The notes: generated from the letters alone by a model not told the origin. 64,000 nt of DNA from JAVKFY01 sp040223615 (GCA_040223615.1 JAVKFY010000072.1:1-64000); one strand, 5' to 3'; shown: positions 16,385 to 25,037, counted from the first letter of the stretch. Numbers and translations: made by a program.

Positions 16385-17185
16385 TCAGGCGGTCTCCGCC
16401 AGCACCGGACGCAACACCGGATAGTGCCGCGTCAGGTCGTCCAGCCGCGCGAGTTGCTCGGCGGAGAATTCCGCCGCGCCGCGCCCGGCGATGCCGCGGT
16501 TGAAACGCACCGCACCACCACGCGCCCGGGCCACCGCCGCCTCGATGTCGGCCGCCGACCGCTCGATGCGGTAGTGCCGCAGTACCGTCGCCACCGCCAC
16601 TGCCGGATCGGCGACGACCTCGGCATAGTCCAGAACCAGCGCGTCGACGTCGCCCGCCGCCGTTTCCCAGCCGGCCAGAAACTGCACGTACCAGGGCGCG
16701 GCCAGGTCGATCACCGCCTGCAACTGTCGCGCGCGCGGCCAGTCGCGATATGCCGGCGGCATGGTCACGGCCGCGGTCGCCAACGACTCGGTATTGAGGT
16801 GATCGGCCAGGCTGACCAGCGCATCGGCCAGGTCGCGGCGCAGCAGCACCGGCCGGACGTGGAACACCTTCAGCAGGTCCAGGTTGGCGCCGGTGGCGCG
16901 CAGGTGCTGGTGCACCACGACATTCTGGCCCCACGAGTCGATCAGGCGCGGCAGGTACAGATCCTGCTCGTTCAGGTGGTCGTAACCGAGGAACATCTGG
17001 GTATGGCCGGTGGCCTCGGCCAGCGCCTTGACCAGGAAGCTGGAGCCGGATTTCGGCAGCGCCGCCACGAACACGCAGTCGCCGCGCGGCAGCAGCAGCT
17101 TGCGCCACGTCAGCGCCACGCGCGCGCCGTAGCGCTGCGTCGAGTTCAGGGCGCGCCACACCCGCTGGCCGGCGGTGTTGCTCAC
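16385..17185 (-). CDS. Sulfotransferase family protein
   Basis: 266 residues from GTG 17185, overlapping the previous stop by four bases (GTGA). The motif ALPKSGSSFLVKAL at about residues 41-54 is the 5'-phosphosulfate-binding loop of PAPS-dependent sulfotransferases, and RPVLLRRDLADALVSLADH is the 3'-phosphate region. DYAEVVADP and the later RARGGAVRFNRGIAGRG resemble the C-terminal RKG-type element. It should transfer sulfate from PAPS to a hydroxyl or amino group of a glycan in the cytoplasm. Part of the surface-glycan operon. Confidence 0.85.
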   Translation of the reverse strand: MSNTAGQRVWRALNSTQRYGARVALTWRKLLLPRGDCVFVAALPKSGSSFLVKALAEATGHTQMFLGYDHLNEQDLYLPRLIDSWGQNVVVHQHLRATGANLDLLKVFHVRPVLLRRDLADALVSLADHLNTESLATAAVTMPPAYRDWPRARQLQAVIDLAAPWYVQFLAGWETAAGDVDALVLDYAEVVADPAVAVATVLRHYRIERSAADIEAAVARARGGAVRFNRGIAGRGAAEFSAEQLARLDDLTRHYPVLRPVLAETA

Positions 17186-18600
17186 CGGCGCCGCCGTCGC
17201 GCCAGCAGCAGCGGCAGCGGCAGTCCGTCGCCGTCCGCCAGCAGGGTATGCGCCAGCAGCCCGCCGTCGCCGAACCAGCCGGTCTGCTGCAGCCGGCGCC
17301 AGGCCGCGCCGATATCGCTGCCGGCCTCGCCCTCGAACACCATGAGCTGCCACGGCAAATAGCCGATTCCGGGCGGATAGCCGATCGCCTGGTCGACGCC
17401 GAGATAGAGCAGCACGCCGTCGCCGCGCAGCCGGTGGTGGGCGGGCAGCATGCCGGCCAGGTCGCTGTCCGGGCCCAGGGTCTCGCCGAACACCGTGGCC
17501 CGGCTGGCGCCGAGCGCGGCCAGGATGCGCGCCGCGCCCTGCGCCACCGGCACGTGGTCCCAGCCATAGGTCCACAGCGCGCCGGCGGCCAGCGCCTCGG
17601 CCATCATCAGGCCGCTGTTGCAGCCGATGTCGAACACCAGTCGGTTCTCGATGTCCAGGTTCGGCTTGCGCAGCAGCGCGGCGATCGCCGCCGTGCGCGC
17701 CTCGGTATCGCGCAGGCCGGGCATCGCGCCGGGGATCGACTGATACAGCCGGCGCCGGTCGCCGCCGGCATGCGCTAGCGCGTCGCGCGCGAAGGTGGCG
17801 ATCAGCCGGGTCTCGTCCGGAATCGTGAAGGCCTGGAAGTCGACATAGAGCGGCTCGCCGTTGGTGGGATCGAGCCGCAGGTTGTCGTTGCAGTCCGGCG
17901 CCGGGAAGTCGTTGTCGGTGTCGATCTTGCCGGCCAGCGTGGCCAGCAGGCCGCTCTTCAGCACCGGTCGCAACCGGCGCATGAAGGCGCGATAGGTACT
18001 GGCCTCGGTGACCTTCCAGGCGACGTGGTCGACGACATAGGCCGACAGGTCGCTGCCGCCGGCGTTCAGATGCACCAGGTCGTGCACCCGAGGGCCCAGG
18101 CCGGCGCTGTGCAACAGGCCGGCGATCCGCAGCAGCCCGGCCGGCGATGGCGCCAGCGGCCGCCGCTTCGCCCTGCCGCCCAGCGCCAGTTCCTGGGTCG
18201 CGTAGATCGCGTCCTCCGGTGGCTGCAGGTCCTTGAGGATTTTCAGGCCCACATCGGGTCCGTAGACGTCGGCCAGATCCGGCACCATGCGTTCCAGCGC
18301 CGGCCCGGGCGCCAAATAGAAGGTCCAGCCGCTTTCGCGCGGTTGCAGCTCGCGCTCGACCAGCGCCTGGCGCAGCGCGCCGACATCGTCGACCGCCGGC
18401 AGCCGGACATCCAGCCGCAGCACGCTCTGGCGCGACTGGTAGGCACGGTAGCGATAGGGGTCGGGCTTGAAGCGCGGGCCGAACCAGCTTCGGAACAGCC
18501 GCGCCAGCCAGCCCGGCTTGCGCGGCCCGCCGCGACGCGGCGACGGCCGGACCGGGCGGCGGCGCGGATCGGGCTTGGAGGGCAGCACCATGGCGCTCAC
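17182..18600 (-). CDS. Kinase-like / SAM-methyltransferase two-domain protein of the glycan operon
   Basis: 472 residues if GTG 18600 is used; that codon overlaps the upstream stop as GTGA, the junction style of this operon (ATG 18591 is the alternative). After a basic N-terminus (1-50), residues ~130-260 show a small-molecule-kinase-like run: GLLHSAGLGPRVHDL, SAYVVDHV, then DCNDNLRLDP at 236-245 and LYVDFQAF at 251-258, which resembles the catalytic loop and metal-binding Asp of choline-kinase-like folds. Residues ~320-440 hold a SAM-binding Rossmann segment, LVFDIGCNSGLMMAEAL, followed by TYGWDHVPVAQGAARIL. Kinase plus methyltransferase in one glycan-operon protein recalls the O-antigen chain terminator WbdD, though WbdD has the domains in the opposite order. 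The methyltransferase part is firm; the kinase part is inferred from pattern only. Confidence 0.72.
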   Translation of the reverse strand: MSAMVLPSKPDPRRRPVRPSPRRGGPRKPGWLARLFRSWFGPRFKPDPYRYRAYQSRQSVLRLDVRLPAVDDVGALRQALVERELQPRESGWTFYLAPGPALERMVPDLADVYGPDVGLKILKDLQPPEDAIYATQELALGGRAKRRPLAPSPAGLLRIAGLLHSAGLGPRVHDLVHLNAGGSDLSAYVVDHVAWKVTEASTYRAFMRRLRPVLKSGLLATLAGKIDTDNDFPAPDCNDNLRLDPTNGEPLYVDFQAFTIPDETRLIATFARDALAHAGGDRRRLYQSIPGAMPGLRDTEARTAAIAALLRKPNLDIENRLVFDIGCNSGLMMAEALAAGALWTYGWDHVPVAQGAARILAALGASRATVFGETLGPDSDLAGMLPAHHRLRGDGVLLYLGVDQAIGYPPGIGYLPWQLMVFEGEAGSDIGAAWRRLQQTGWFGDGGLLAHTLLADGDGLPLPLLLARRRRR

Positions 18601-19952
18601 GCCGCCCGCAAGTGGAAACAGCGCCAGGCGTGCGGCCCAACCGTGACGTTGCCGAAACGATCGGCCGCGGTGGCCAGCCGGGCCAGCTCCGCCTCGGTCT
18701 CGGTCAGGTCCAGGCCGGGAAACTTCTGCCGCACGTAGGCCGCCTGGCGTGGCCGCAGCACGCGCCGCGCGAGGTCGCGCAGCGGCGCCGCCCGGGCCTT
18801 CAGCCGCGCCACCGGCGGCGCCGGGCGGTTGTCGGCGGCCGGCAGCGTGTCCAGAGTCGCGACCACGCGTTCGGCCGCCAGCGCGCCGTCGCGGGCGGCG
18901 TAGTAACGGGCGGCGACATTGTCGGCCTGGGCATCCTTGGCGACGTGCCCGGCGGCCAGCGCGTCGCGCACCGACTCGATCAGCTCGTCGGCCGACCACA
19001 CCGAACGGCTGACCGCGTTCGGCAGGTAGCTGTCATAGGTCTCCGACGTCGCCGGCCGGAATGCCAGCGCCGGCTTGTCCAGCAGGAAGGACTCCAGCCC
19101 CGTGGTGCAGGAATTGTGCACCAGCACCGGGCTCGCCATCAGCCAGGGCACCACGTTGCCCTGATAGACCACCCGCACGTTCGGCAGGTCGCGGGTCAGC
19201 TCCGACCAGCGCTGATGGTTCTCCGACGGATGCGGGCGCAGCACGATTGTGCGGTCCGGAAATGCCTTGGACAGCGCCGGGATGGCGGCGGCGAAGCCAT
19301 GGAACAGCTCGCCCAGGAAATCGCGCCAGCGGCTGTAGAACCCCTCCTGCTCGGCGGTGGTCAGCGTGCCGCGCTGGCGCAGCACCTCGATCAGGTAGTC
19401 CGGTCCGTTGAAGTGGTTGTAACGGGCGAAGTTGGTGTTGATCAGGATGTAGTCGCCGTGTTCGCGGTTGAGTTGTTCCGCCTCGGCCGCGAACAGCCCG
19501 CGGCAGCTCGGCCGCAGCAGGTCGAAGCGCGGATTGCCCGCCAGCACCAGCTTGTCGCCATCCCCTGGACGTTCCTGCAAACCGGCCTTGCTCAACACAT
19601 CCTCGCGTTGCACCTCGCCCCAGCAGAAGAACCGGTCGACCTCGGCCAGGCTGTCCAGGCAGATCCGTTCGTGCAGATAGGCGTCGCGATCGCGATAGAC
19701 GAGGCCTTCCTCGCACCACGCGACGATGCGATGGCCGGCGGCGCGCAGGCGGCGGAAATGCGCGGTCTTGGTGCGTGCGATCGACTTGTCCAGATAGACC
19801 CCGCGCGGTAGCACCGGGAGCTGCGCCAGGATCGCGTTCTGCTCGCCCAGCAGCACGTCCCAGCCGGCCTCGGCGGCGACGGCGGCGAGCAGCAGCTTGG
19901 CGTGAAACTCACGCGCCTTGGTCTCCACCGGCAGCAGCAGCCAGCGCGCCAT
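18597..19952 (-). CDS. Surface carbohydrate biosynthesis protein, GT-B-like
   Basis: 451 residues from ATG 19952; the frame is open to 20069 but the family-like sequence begins at MARWLLLPVETKAREF. It has the pattern of the 'surface carbohydrate biosynthesis' proteins seen in alphaproteobacterial polysaccharide loci: LLLAAVAAEAGWDVLLGEQ, KLVLAGNPRFDLLRP, YILINTNFARYNHFNG, then TIVLRPHPSENHQRW and VLVHNSCTTGLESFLLDKPAL. The last two match the donor-binding half of CDP-glycerol/polysaccharide GT-B transferases (RPHP..E and HN..T..lEa). First gene of the six-gene minus operon, divergent from the sulfotransferase at 20177 across 224 bases with no clear promoter. Confidence 0.78.
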   Translation of the reverse strand: MARWLLLPVETKAREFHAKLLLAAVAAEAGWDVLLGEQNAILAQLPVLPRGVYLDKSIARTKTAHFRRLRAAGHRIVAWCEEGLVYRDRDAYLHERICLDSLAEVDRFFCWGEVQREDVLSKAGLQERPGDGDKLVLAGNPRFDLLRPSCRGLFAAEAEQLNREHGDYILINTNFARYNHFNGPDYLIEVLRQRGTLTTAEQEGFYSRWRDFLGELFHGFAAAIPALSKAFPDRTIVLRPHPSENHQRWSELTRDLPNVRVVYQGNVVPWLMASPVLVHNSCTTGLESFLLDKPALAFRPATSETYDSYLPNAVSRSVWSADELIESVRDALAAGHVAKDAQADNVAARYYAARDGALAAERVVATLDTLPAADNRPAPPVARLKARAAPLRDLARRVLRPRQAAYVRQKFPGLDLTETEAELARLATAADRFGNVTVGPHAWRCFHLRAA

Positions 19953-20176
19953 CAGCCGCCACCGCCAGGCTGGCGGTACGCCGATCTCGGGTCGTTCAGT
20001 GGGGCCCAGGGCATAAGCCGATGCTGCTTGCTGCTGCGGCTTGCACGGCGCCGCGACGCGGGCGGACAAGCGGGCGAACCGGCGACCTGTTTATCCGTGC
20101 CGCGCGGAGCCGGTCAAGGGCCGGCGGCGGCGCCTGGACAGCCCCGCGCCCGCATGATACTCGCGCGGCCACGTTC

Positions 20177-21097
20177 ATGCGCGCCCCGCTTATCCATATC
20201 GGCTACCACCGCGCCGGCTCGACCTGGCTGCAACGGTTCCTGTTCGGCGAGGCCCGGTCCGGCTTCGCGCAGCCGTTCGACCGGCGCGTCGACATTGCCG
20301 AACACCTGATCTCGCCGAACGCGCTGGATTTCGACGCGGCGGCGGCGGGCGCGCACTTCGCCGGCCGGCTCGATCAGGGCGACCTGGTCCCGGTGCTGAG
20401 CGCCGAACGCCTCTCCGGTTACCCCGACAGCGGCGGCTACGATTCGGCGGAGATCGCCCGGCGCCTGCGCGACGTCTTCCCCGACGGCCGGGTGCTGATC
20501 GTGATCCGACGCCAGGCCGACATCCTGCTCTCTTTCTACAAGGTCTACGTCCAGGTCGGCGGGCACCTGTCGCTGGCCGACTATGTCGCGCCGCCGAGCG
20601 GCGGCCGGCTGCGCATGCCGCGCTTCGACTTCGCGCATTTCGCCTACCATCGGCTGATCGGCCACTATCAGGCGCTGTTCGGCGTCGAGCGGGTCATGGT
20701 GCAGCCGTTCGAGGACATCGCCAGCCGTCCGGAAACGGTGGCGCGCCACATCGCCCGCTTCGCCGGGCTGGAGACGGTGCCGGACGTTGCCGCCGCGCGC
20801 CGCGTCAATGCATCGCTGAGCGGCCTGACGGTCGCCATGAAGCGCCGCCTGAATCCGTTCTTCCTACGCGATGCCGCCAATGGCTATTCGCCGCTGGCCA
20901 TTCCCGGCCTGTCCGAGGCCGGGAATGCCGGTTTCATCTGGCTGGACCGCCGGTTGCCGGCCGGTTGGCGCACGGCCAGCGATCGGCGGCTGGCGGCCAA
21001 GGTCGCGCGACTGGCCGCCGGGCGCTACGCGGCCAGCAACCGCGCCACCCAGGACCTCACCGATCTCGACCTGGCGACGCGGGGCTACGATGTCTGA
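20177..21097 (+). CDS. Sulfotransferase domain protein
   Basis: 306 residues from ATG 20177. IGYHRAGSTWLQRFLF at residues 7-22 is a PAPS-binding P-loop-like motif, and DGRVLIVIRRQADILLSFYK is the 3'-phosphate-binding strand-helix seen in sulfotransferases. The C-terminal half (residues ~190-300) is basic. Predicted to sulfate a cell-surface glycan or glycolipid using PAPS. It overlaps the following methyltransferase by eight bases, so the two are translationally linked and probably modify the same molecule. The open frame extends upstream into the divergent gene and was trimmed to the first family-like Met. Confidence 0.82.
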   Translation: MRAPLIHIGYHRAGSTWLQRFLFGEARSGFAQPFDRRVDIAEHLISPNALDFDAAAAGAHFAGRLDQGDLVPVLSAERLSGYPDSGGYDSAEIARRLRDVFPDGRVLIVIRRQADILLSFYKVYVQVGGHLSLADYVAPPSGGRLRMPRFDFAHFAYHRLIGHYQALFGVERVMVQPFEDIASRPETVARHIARFAGLETVPDVAAARRVNASLSGLTVAMKRRLNPFFLRDAANGYSPLAIPGLSEAGNAGFIWLDRRLPAGWRTASDRRLAAKVARLAAGRYAASNRATQDLTDLDLATRGYDV

Positions 21098-21989
21098 TCT
21101 CGACCTGACGCAGTTGCCGGACCAGGCTGAAATCCAGCGCTTGCTGGCGCCGGACACCGCCAATGACGAGCCCGGCGCGGCCGCGTGGCGCACCCTGGAG
21201 CGCAAGCTGGCCCGAAACTGGAAGATCGCCCGGTTGCGGCGCGCGCTGGGGGTGGCCCGGCGCAGCCGCGATGTCGACTACGTCCAGGGCCGCTACGAGA
21301 ACCTGTGGTCGCAGGACGACCTGCGCAGCGACCAGGACCAGAAGCTGAGCCCGATCCTGTGGGGCGAGCGCCGCATGATGGTGCGCCCGCGCGCGCTGAA
21401 GCGGCTCTACCTGCGGCTGGTGCTGGGCCTGCTGCGCGACCGCCGGCCGGGCACCGTGCTGGAGGTCGGCTGCGGCAACGGCCGCAACCTGTTCGCGCTG
21501 GCGGCGATGTATCCCGATCCGCGCTATACCGGCATCGAGCTGTCCGAGGCCGGCGTGGCCGCGGCGCGCGGGTTCCAGGCCGAGCCGACGGTGGGCGAGG
21601 CGATCGCCCGGCACGCGCCGGCGCCACTCGCCGATCCGGCCGCGCACCGCAAGATCACCTTCATGCAGGGCAATGCCGCCGCGCTGCCGTTCGAGGACGC
21701 CAGCTTCGACGTCGCCGTGACCATCCTGGCGCTGGAGCAGATGGAGGCGGTGCGCGACCAGGCGCTGGCCGAACTGGCCCGGGTCGCCAGCGACCTGGTG
21801 GTGATGATCGAGCCCTGGCGCGACCTGAACCAGACCGGCTTCCGCCGCGACCGCATCATCTCGCACGGTTACTTCAGCGCCTCGGTGGCGGACCTCGGCC
21901 GGTTCGGCCTCGAGCCGGTCCACGTCGACCTGACCCTGCCCAGCAAGCTGCAGATGGGCGTCGCCCTGGTGGTCGCGAAGCGCGCCTAG
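21090..21989 (+). CDS. SAM-dependent methyltransferase (class I)
   Basis: 299 residues from ATG 21090, which lies inside the end of the sulfotransferase gene. Residues ~130-140 carry VLEVGCGNGRNLF (motif I), followed by YTGIELSEAGVAAARGF, MQGNAAALPFEDASFDVAVT (motif II/III, UbiE/BioC-like Methyltransf_11 pattern) and LARVASDLVVMIEP. An ~100-residue N-terminal extension rich in Arg and Leu precedes the domain. Methylates an unknown substrate; the coupling to a sulfotransferase suggests glycan modification. Its stop overlaps the 3' end of dnaA by four bases, convergently. Confidence 0.85.
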   Translation: MSDLDLTQLPDQAEIQRLLAPDTANDEPGAAAWRTLERKLARNWKIARLRRALGVARRSRDVDYVQGRYENLWSQDDLRSDQDQKLSPILWGERRMMVRPRALKRLYLRLVLGLLRDRRPGTVLEVGCGNGRNLFALAAMYPDPRYTGIELSEAGVAAARGFQAEPTVGEAIARHAPAPLADPAAHRKITFMQGNAAALPFEDASFDVAVTILALEQMEAVRDQALAELARVASDLVVMIEPWRDLNQTGFRRDRIISHGYFSASVADLGRFGLEPVHVDLTLPSKLQMGVALVVAKRA

Positions 21990-23299
21990 GCCTGCAGCAG
22001 CCGCCGCAGCAGGCTGATGTCCTCGGCCAGCGACGAGTCGGTCTGTTGCAGCGCCTCGATGCGCTTGACCGCGTGGATCACCGTGGTGTGGTCCCGGCCG
22101 CCGAACTTGCGGCCGATCTCGGGCAGCGAGCGCGAGGTCAGCACCTTCGACAGGTACATCGCGACCTGCCGAGGGCGAGCGATGTTGCGGGCCCGGCGCG
22201 GCGAGTGCATGTCGGCCAGCTTGATGTTGTAGTGCTGCGCCACGCGTTTCTGGATCTCGTCGATGGTGATCCGCTTGTCGTTCGCGCGCAGCACGTCCTG
22301 CAACACGTCCTGCGCCATCTCCAGGGTCACCGGCCGGCCGACCAGCTCGGCGAAGGCCACCAGCCGGTTCAACGCGCCTTCCAGCTCGCGCACGTTGGAG
22401 GTGATGCGGTCGGCCAGCATCGCCACCACGCCGTCGGCCATTTCCATGCCGTCGACATTGTCCAGCTTGGATTGCAGGATGCCGAGCCGCAGTTCGTAAT
22501 CGGTCTGGTGGATGTCGGCGACCAGGCCCCAGCCGAGCCGCGACCGGATGCGTTCCTCGATGTCCTCCAGGCCGCTGGGCGAACGGTCGGCGGAAATCAC
22601 CACCTGTTTGTTGCGGTCCACCAGGTCGTTGAAGGTGTGGAAGAACTCCTCCTGGGTGGAGTCCTTGCGCGAAAAGAACTGCACGTCGTCGATCATCAGC
22701 ACGTCGACGGAGCGGAGCTGCTCCTTGAACGACAGCGCGTCCTTGTCGCGCAGCGCCCGGATGAACAGCAGCATGAACTTCTCGGCCGACAGATACAGCA
22801 CCCGCCGGTCCGGCGTCTGCTCGCGGATATGCCAGGCGATGGCGTGCATCAGGTGGGTCTTGCCCAGCCCGACGCCGCCATGCAGGAACAGCGGGTTGTA
22901 TTTGACCTTGGTGTTCTCCGCGACGCCCAGGGCGGCCGCATAGGCCAGCTCGTTCGACTTGCCGACGATGAAGTTGTCGAACCGGAAGCGCGGGTCGAGC
23001 ACCGACACGTCGGCTTCGTTGGCGGCCTCCACCGGCGTCTCCTCGCGCTTGCCGCCGACCTTGACGACGATGCCGGTCAGGCTCTCGTCCTCCGTCGCGG
23101 CCAGCACGCGCAGGCGTTCCGAATAGTGACTGGCGACCCAGTCGCGCATGAACTTGCTCGGCGCGTCGAGCCGCAGGCTGCCGCGTTCGCGACCGATCAG
23201 CCGCAGCGGCCGGATCCAGCTGTTGTAAGCGCCATCACCGATTTCCGCGCTGAGCCGGGCCTGAATACGCGCCCACACGGTGTCCAGATTGCCGTTCAT
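21986..23299 (-). CDS. dnaA: Chromosomal replication initiator DnaA
   Basis: 437 residues. Domain I (1-~80: VWARIQARLSAEIGDGAYNSWI), a short linker, the AAA+ domain with Walker A GGVGLGKTH at 141-149, Walker B VLMIDDVQF at about 200-208 and the RSRLGWGLVADI arginine-finger region, then the helix-turn-helix domain IV with the DnaA signature GGRDHTTVIHAVKRIE near residue 400. It binds DnaA boxes at oriC, opens the DNA and recruits DnaB; it also acts as a transcription factor. The linker (domain II) is short compared with the ~470-residue enterobacterial protein. Downstream of rpsT on the same strand, an alphaproteobacterial arrangement. Confidence 0.98.
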   Translation of the reverse strand: MNGNLDTVWARIQARLSAEIGDGAYNSWIRPLRLIGRERGSLRLDAPSKFMRDWVASHYSERLRVLAATEDESLTGIVVKVGGKREETPVEAANEADVSVLDPRFRFDNFIVGKSNELAYAAALGVAENTKVKYNPLFLHGGVGLGKTHLMHAIAWHIREQTPDRRVLYLSAEKFMLLFIRALRDKDALSFKEQLRSVDVLMIDDVQFFSRKDSTQEEFFHTFNDLVDRNKQVVISADRSPSGLEDIEERIRSRLGWGLVADIHQTDYELRLGILQSKLDNVDGMEMADGVVAMLADRITSNVRELEGALNRLVAFAELVGRPVTLEMAQDVLQDVLRANDKRITIDEIQKRVAQHYNIKLADMHSPRRARNIARPRQVAMYLSKVLTSRSLPEIGRKFGGRDHTTVIHAVKRIEALQQTDSSLAEDISLLRRLLQA

Positions 23300-23797
23300 T
23301 ACACCGAGCCTGGAAGATCGTGGAAAAGGAGTTGAAGTATTGGTCGCGCGATGCCTAAGCCGCGCCGCTTCCGGCTCTGCTAACGGTCGGTCCCGTCTTG
23401 GCGGGCAATATCGCCTGGGTGTCCATTCTGGTGTCGGCCGAACTGTTGTTCATCGTTATTTGGTCCACGGATGCCCCCCGAAATTGGACACCAAATTCGA
23501 TTCTTCGTCGTCTCGACTCCTGGCGCCCCATCAAGTCGTCGTCGCGGTTGTTGCGTCTTGTTACTTGCCAACCGCCGCGCATCACAGACAAAACTGTCCC
23601 CCCATGCGAAGCGGTAAGAATCCGCGCCGCGAACAACTTTGCGTTTATTTGTGATGTCTTCGACTGTGTGACGCTGAGCGTGTTGAAGACAGTATCGCGA
23701 CGGTCCCGGCTTCGCAACAGGACAAGTCGGGAACGCGGGATTTTTGTTGAACCGGAAGTGAAACGAAGCCCAGTGTGGGCTTGGGTTTGGTGACGAT
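23300..23797. other. Intergenic region between rpsT and dnaA
   Basis: About 500 bases upstream of dnaA with lower GC than the flanking genes (for example around 23620-23665). It must hold the dnaA promoter, but no convincing -35/-10 pair could be picked on the minus strand. I searched for DnaA boxes (TTATNCACA and close variants) on both strands and saw none better than a poor match near 23460-23468 (TGGTCCACG-like), so an origin is not called. Short open frames here (such as minus 23355-23717) have no recognisable features. Confidence 0.5.
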
Positions 23798-23840
23798 GGC
23801 CGGCCCCGAACCCCGTCTATACAAGGGGTTGCGGCCGGCC
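23798..23840 (-). terminator. Long hairpin downstream of rpsT
   Basis: GGCCGGCCCCGAACCCC (23798-23814) can pair with GGGGTTGCGGCCGGCC (23825-23840) with one bulged base and a ten-base loop. It lies 13 bases after the rpsT stop. There is no downstream T-run in the rpsT direction, so it may act as a Rho-independent-like end or a 3' stabiliser. Confidence 0.6.
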
Positions 23841-23853
23841 CGTCATGGACGCC

Positions 23854-24114
23854 CTAGATGGCGTTCAGCCGCTTGGTCAGGCGGGAGATCTTGCGGCTCG
23901 CGGTGTTCGCCGGCAGCAGGCCCTTGCCCGCGGCGCGCGCGATCACCGGCACGGCGGCGGCCATCGCCGCCTCGGCCGCGGCCTTGTCGCCGCTGGAGAG
24001 CGCCTCTTCGGCGCGGCGCAGGTAGGTGCGCAGTTTGCTGCGGCCCGAACGGTTGCGTTCGGTACGCTTCAGGGTCTGACGCCAGCGCTTCTTGGCTGAC
24101 CTGATATTCGCCAT
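23854..24114 (-). CDS. rpsT: Ribosomal protein bS20
   Basis: 86 residues, highly basic at the N-terminus: MANIRSAKKRWRQ and RTERNRSGRSKLRTYLRRAEEAL, then an alanine-rich helix and NTASRKISRLTKRL at the C-terminus, the bS20 pattern. It binds 16S rRNA in the body of the 30S subunit. It has its own promoter at 24158-24186 and a hairpin after the stop, so it is probably a single-gene transcript, although readthrough to dnaA is possible. Confidence 0.97.
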   Translation of the reverse strand: MANIRSAKKRWRQTLKRTERNRSGRSKLRTYLRRAEEALSSGDKAAAEAAMAAAVPVIARAAGKGLLPANTASRKISRLTKRLNAI

Positions 24115-24157
24115 TTACGGTCTCTCTTCACGTGGTCCCGGCCGGGGAAACCCGGGG

Positions 24158-24186
24158 CTTATACGCGCGCGCTCCCGACCGGTCAA
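24158..24186 (-). promoter_or_regulatory. Sigma-70-type promoter of rpsT
   Basis: On the minus strand TTGACC (24186-24181) and TATAAG (24163-24158) are separated by exactly 17 bases, a near-consensus housekeeping promoter. The expected transcript start is about 24151, giving a leader of roughly 37 bases before the rpsT ATG at 24114. Confidence 0.85.
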
Positions 24187-24231
24187 CCGGCTCGCTCCCC
24201 ACACCGCGCGGGCCGGCGTGCGATGATTCGC

Positions 24232-25008
24232 TCAGCGGTGCTTGAACTGCGGCTCGCGTTTTTCCACGAAGGCCGACATGCCCTCCATCTTGTCCTCGAT
24301 GGCGAAGCACGAGTGGAACAGGCGGCGCTCGAAGCGCACGCCCTCGGCCAGCGTGGTCTCGTAGGCCCGGTTCACCGACTCCTTGGCAATCATGGTCACC
24401 GGCCGCGACAGCTTGGCGATCTTGGTCGCCGTGGCGATGGCGTCGTCGAGCAGGTCGTCGACCGGCACGACCCGGCTCACCAATCCGCTGCGCTCGGCCT
24501 CTTCCGCGTCCATCATGCGGCCGGTCAGGACCATGTCCATGGCCTTCGACTTGCCGACGAAGCGGGTCAGGCGCTGCGTGCCGCCGGCGCCGGGGATGAC
24601 GCCGAGCGTGATCTCCGGCTGGCCGAACTTGGCGTTGTCGGCGCAGATGATGAAGTCGCACATCATCGCCATCTCGCAGCCGCCGCCCAGCGCGTAGCCG
24701 GCCACCGCCGCGATCGTCGGCTTGCGGCATTTCGAGATCCGCTCCCAGCCGACGGTGATGAAGTCCTCCAGGTAGACGTCCATGTAGTCCTTCGGCGCCA
24801 TCTCCTTGATGTCGGCGCCGGCGGCGAAGGCCTTGGACGAGCCGGTGACGACGATGCAGCCGATTCCGTCGTCGTCCTCGAACTTGTCGAGCGCGTCGCC
24901 CAGCTCCTCCACCAGCGCCGCGCACAGCGCGTTCAGCGCCTTCGGCCGGTCCAGCGTGACGATTCCGACCGCGCCCTGGGTGTCGACCTGGATATTCTCG
25001 TAGGCCAT
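24232..25008 (-). CDS. Enoyl-CoA hydratase (crotonase family)
   Basis: 258 residues from ATG 25008, with a strong AAGGAG ribosome site seven bases upstream. Crotonase features: VGIVTLDRPKALNAL, FAAGADIKEM (oxyanion hole), YALGGGCEMAMMCDF with the first catalytic Glu, and GQPEITLGVIPGAGGTQRL with the second. Length and both glutamates match mitochondrial-type short-chain enoyl-CoA hydratase: it hydrates trans-2-enoyl-CoA to 3-hydroxyacyl-CoA in beta-oxidation. It stands between rpsT and mutM, the usual place for this gene in many alphaproteobacteria. An upstream in-frame extension overlaps the next gene and lacks family pattern. Confidence 0.95.
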   Translation of the reverse strand: MAYENIQVDTQGAVGIVTLDRPKALNALCAALVEELGDALDKFEDDDGIGCIVVTGSSKAFAAGADIKEMAPKDYMDVYLEDFITVGWERISKCRKPTIAAVAGYALGGGCEMAMMCDFIICADNAKFGQPEITLGVIPGAGGTQRLTRFVGKSKAMDMVLTGRMMDAEEAERSGLVSRVVPVDDLLDDAIATATKIAKLSRPVTMIAKESVNRAYETTLAEGVRFERRLFHSCFAIEDKMEGMSAFVEKREPQFKHR

Positions 25009-25037
25009 TGCTGGCTCCTTTTGGCGTCGCCGGCCAC

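Noticed and set aside
23355..23717. 120-codon minus ORF between rpsT and dnaA
   Set aside because: No ribosome site, no domain, and it fills the expected dnaA promoter region.
23300..23797. oriC next to dnaA
   Set aside because: No cluster of DnaA boxes or AT-rich 13-mers that I could defend by eye.
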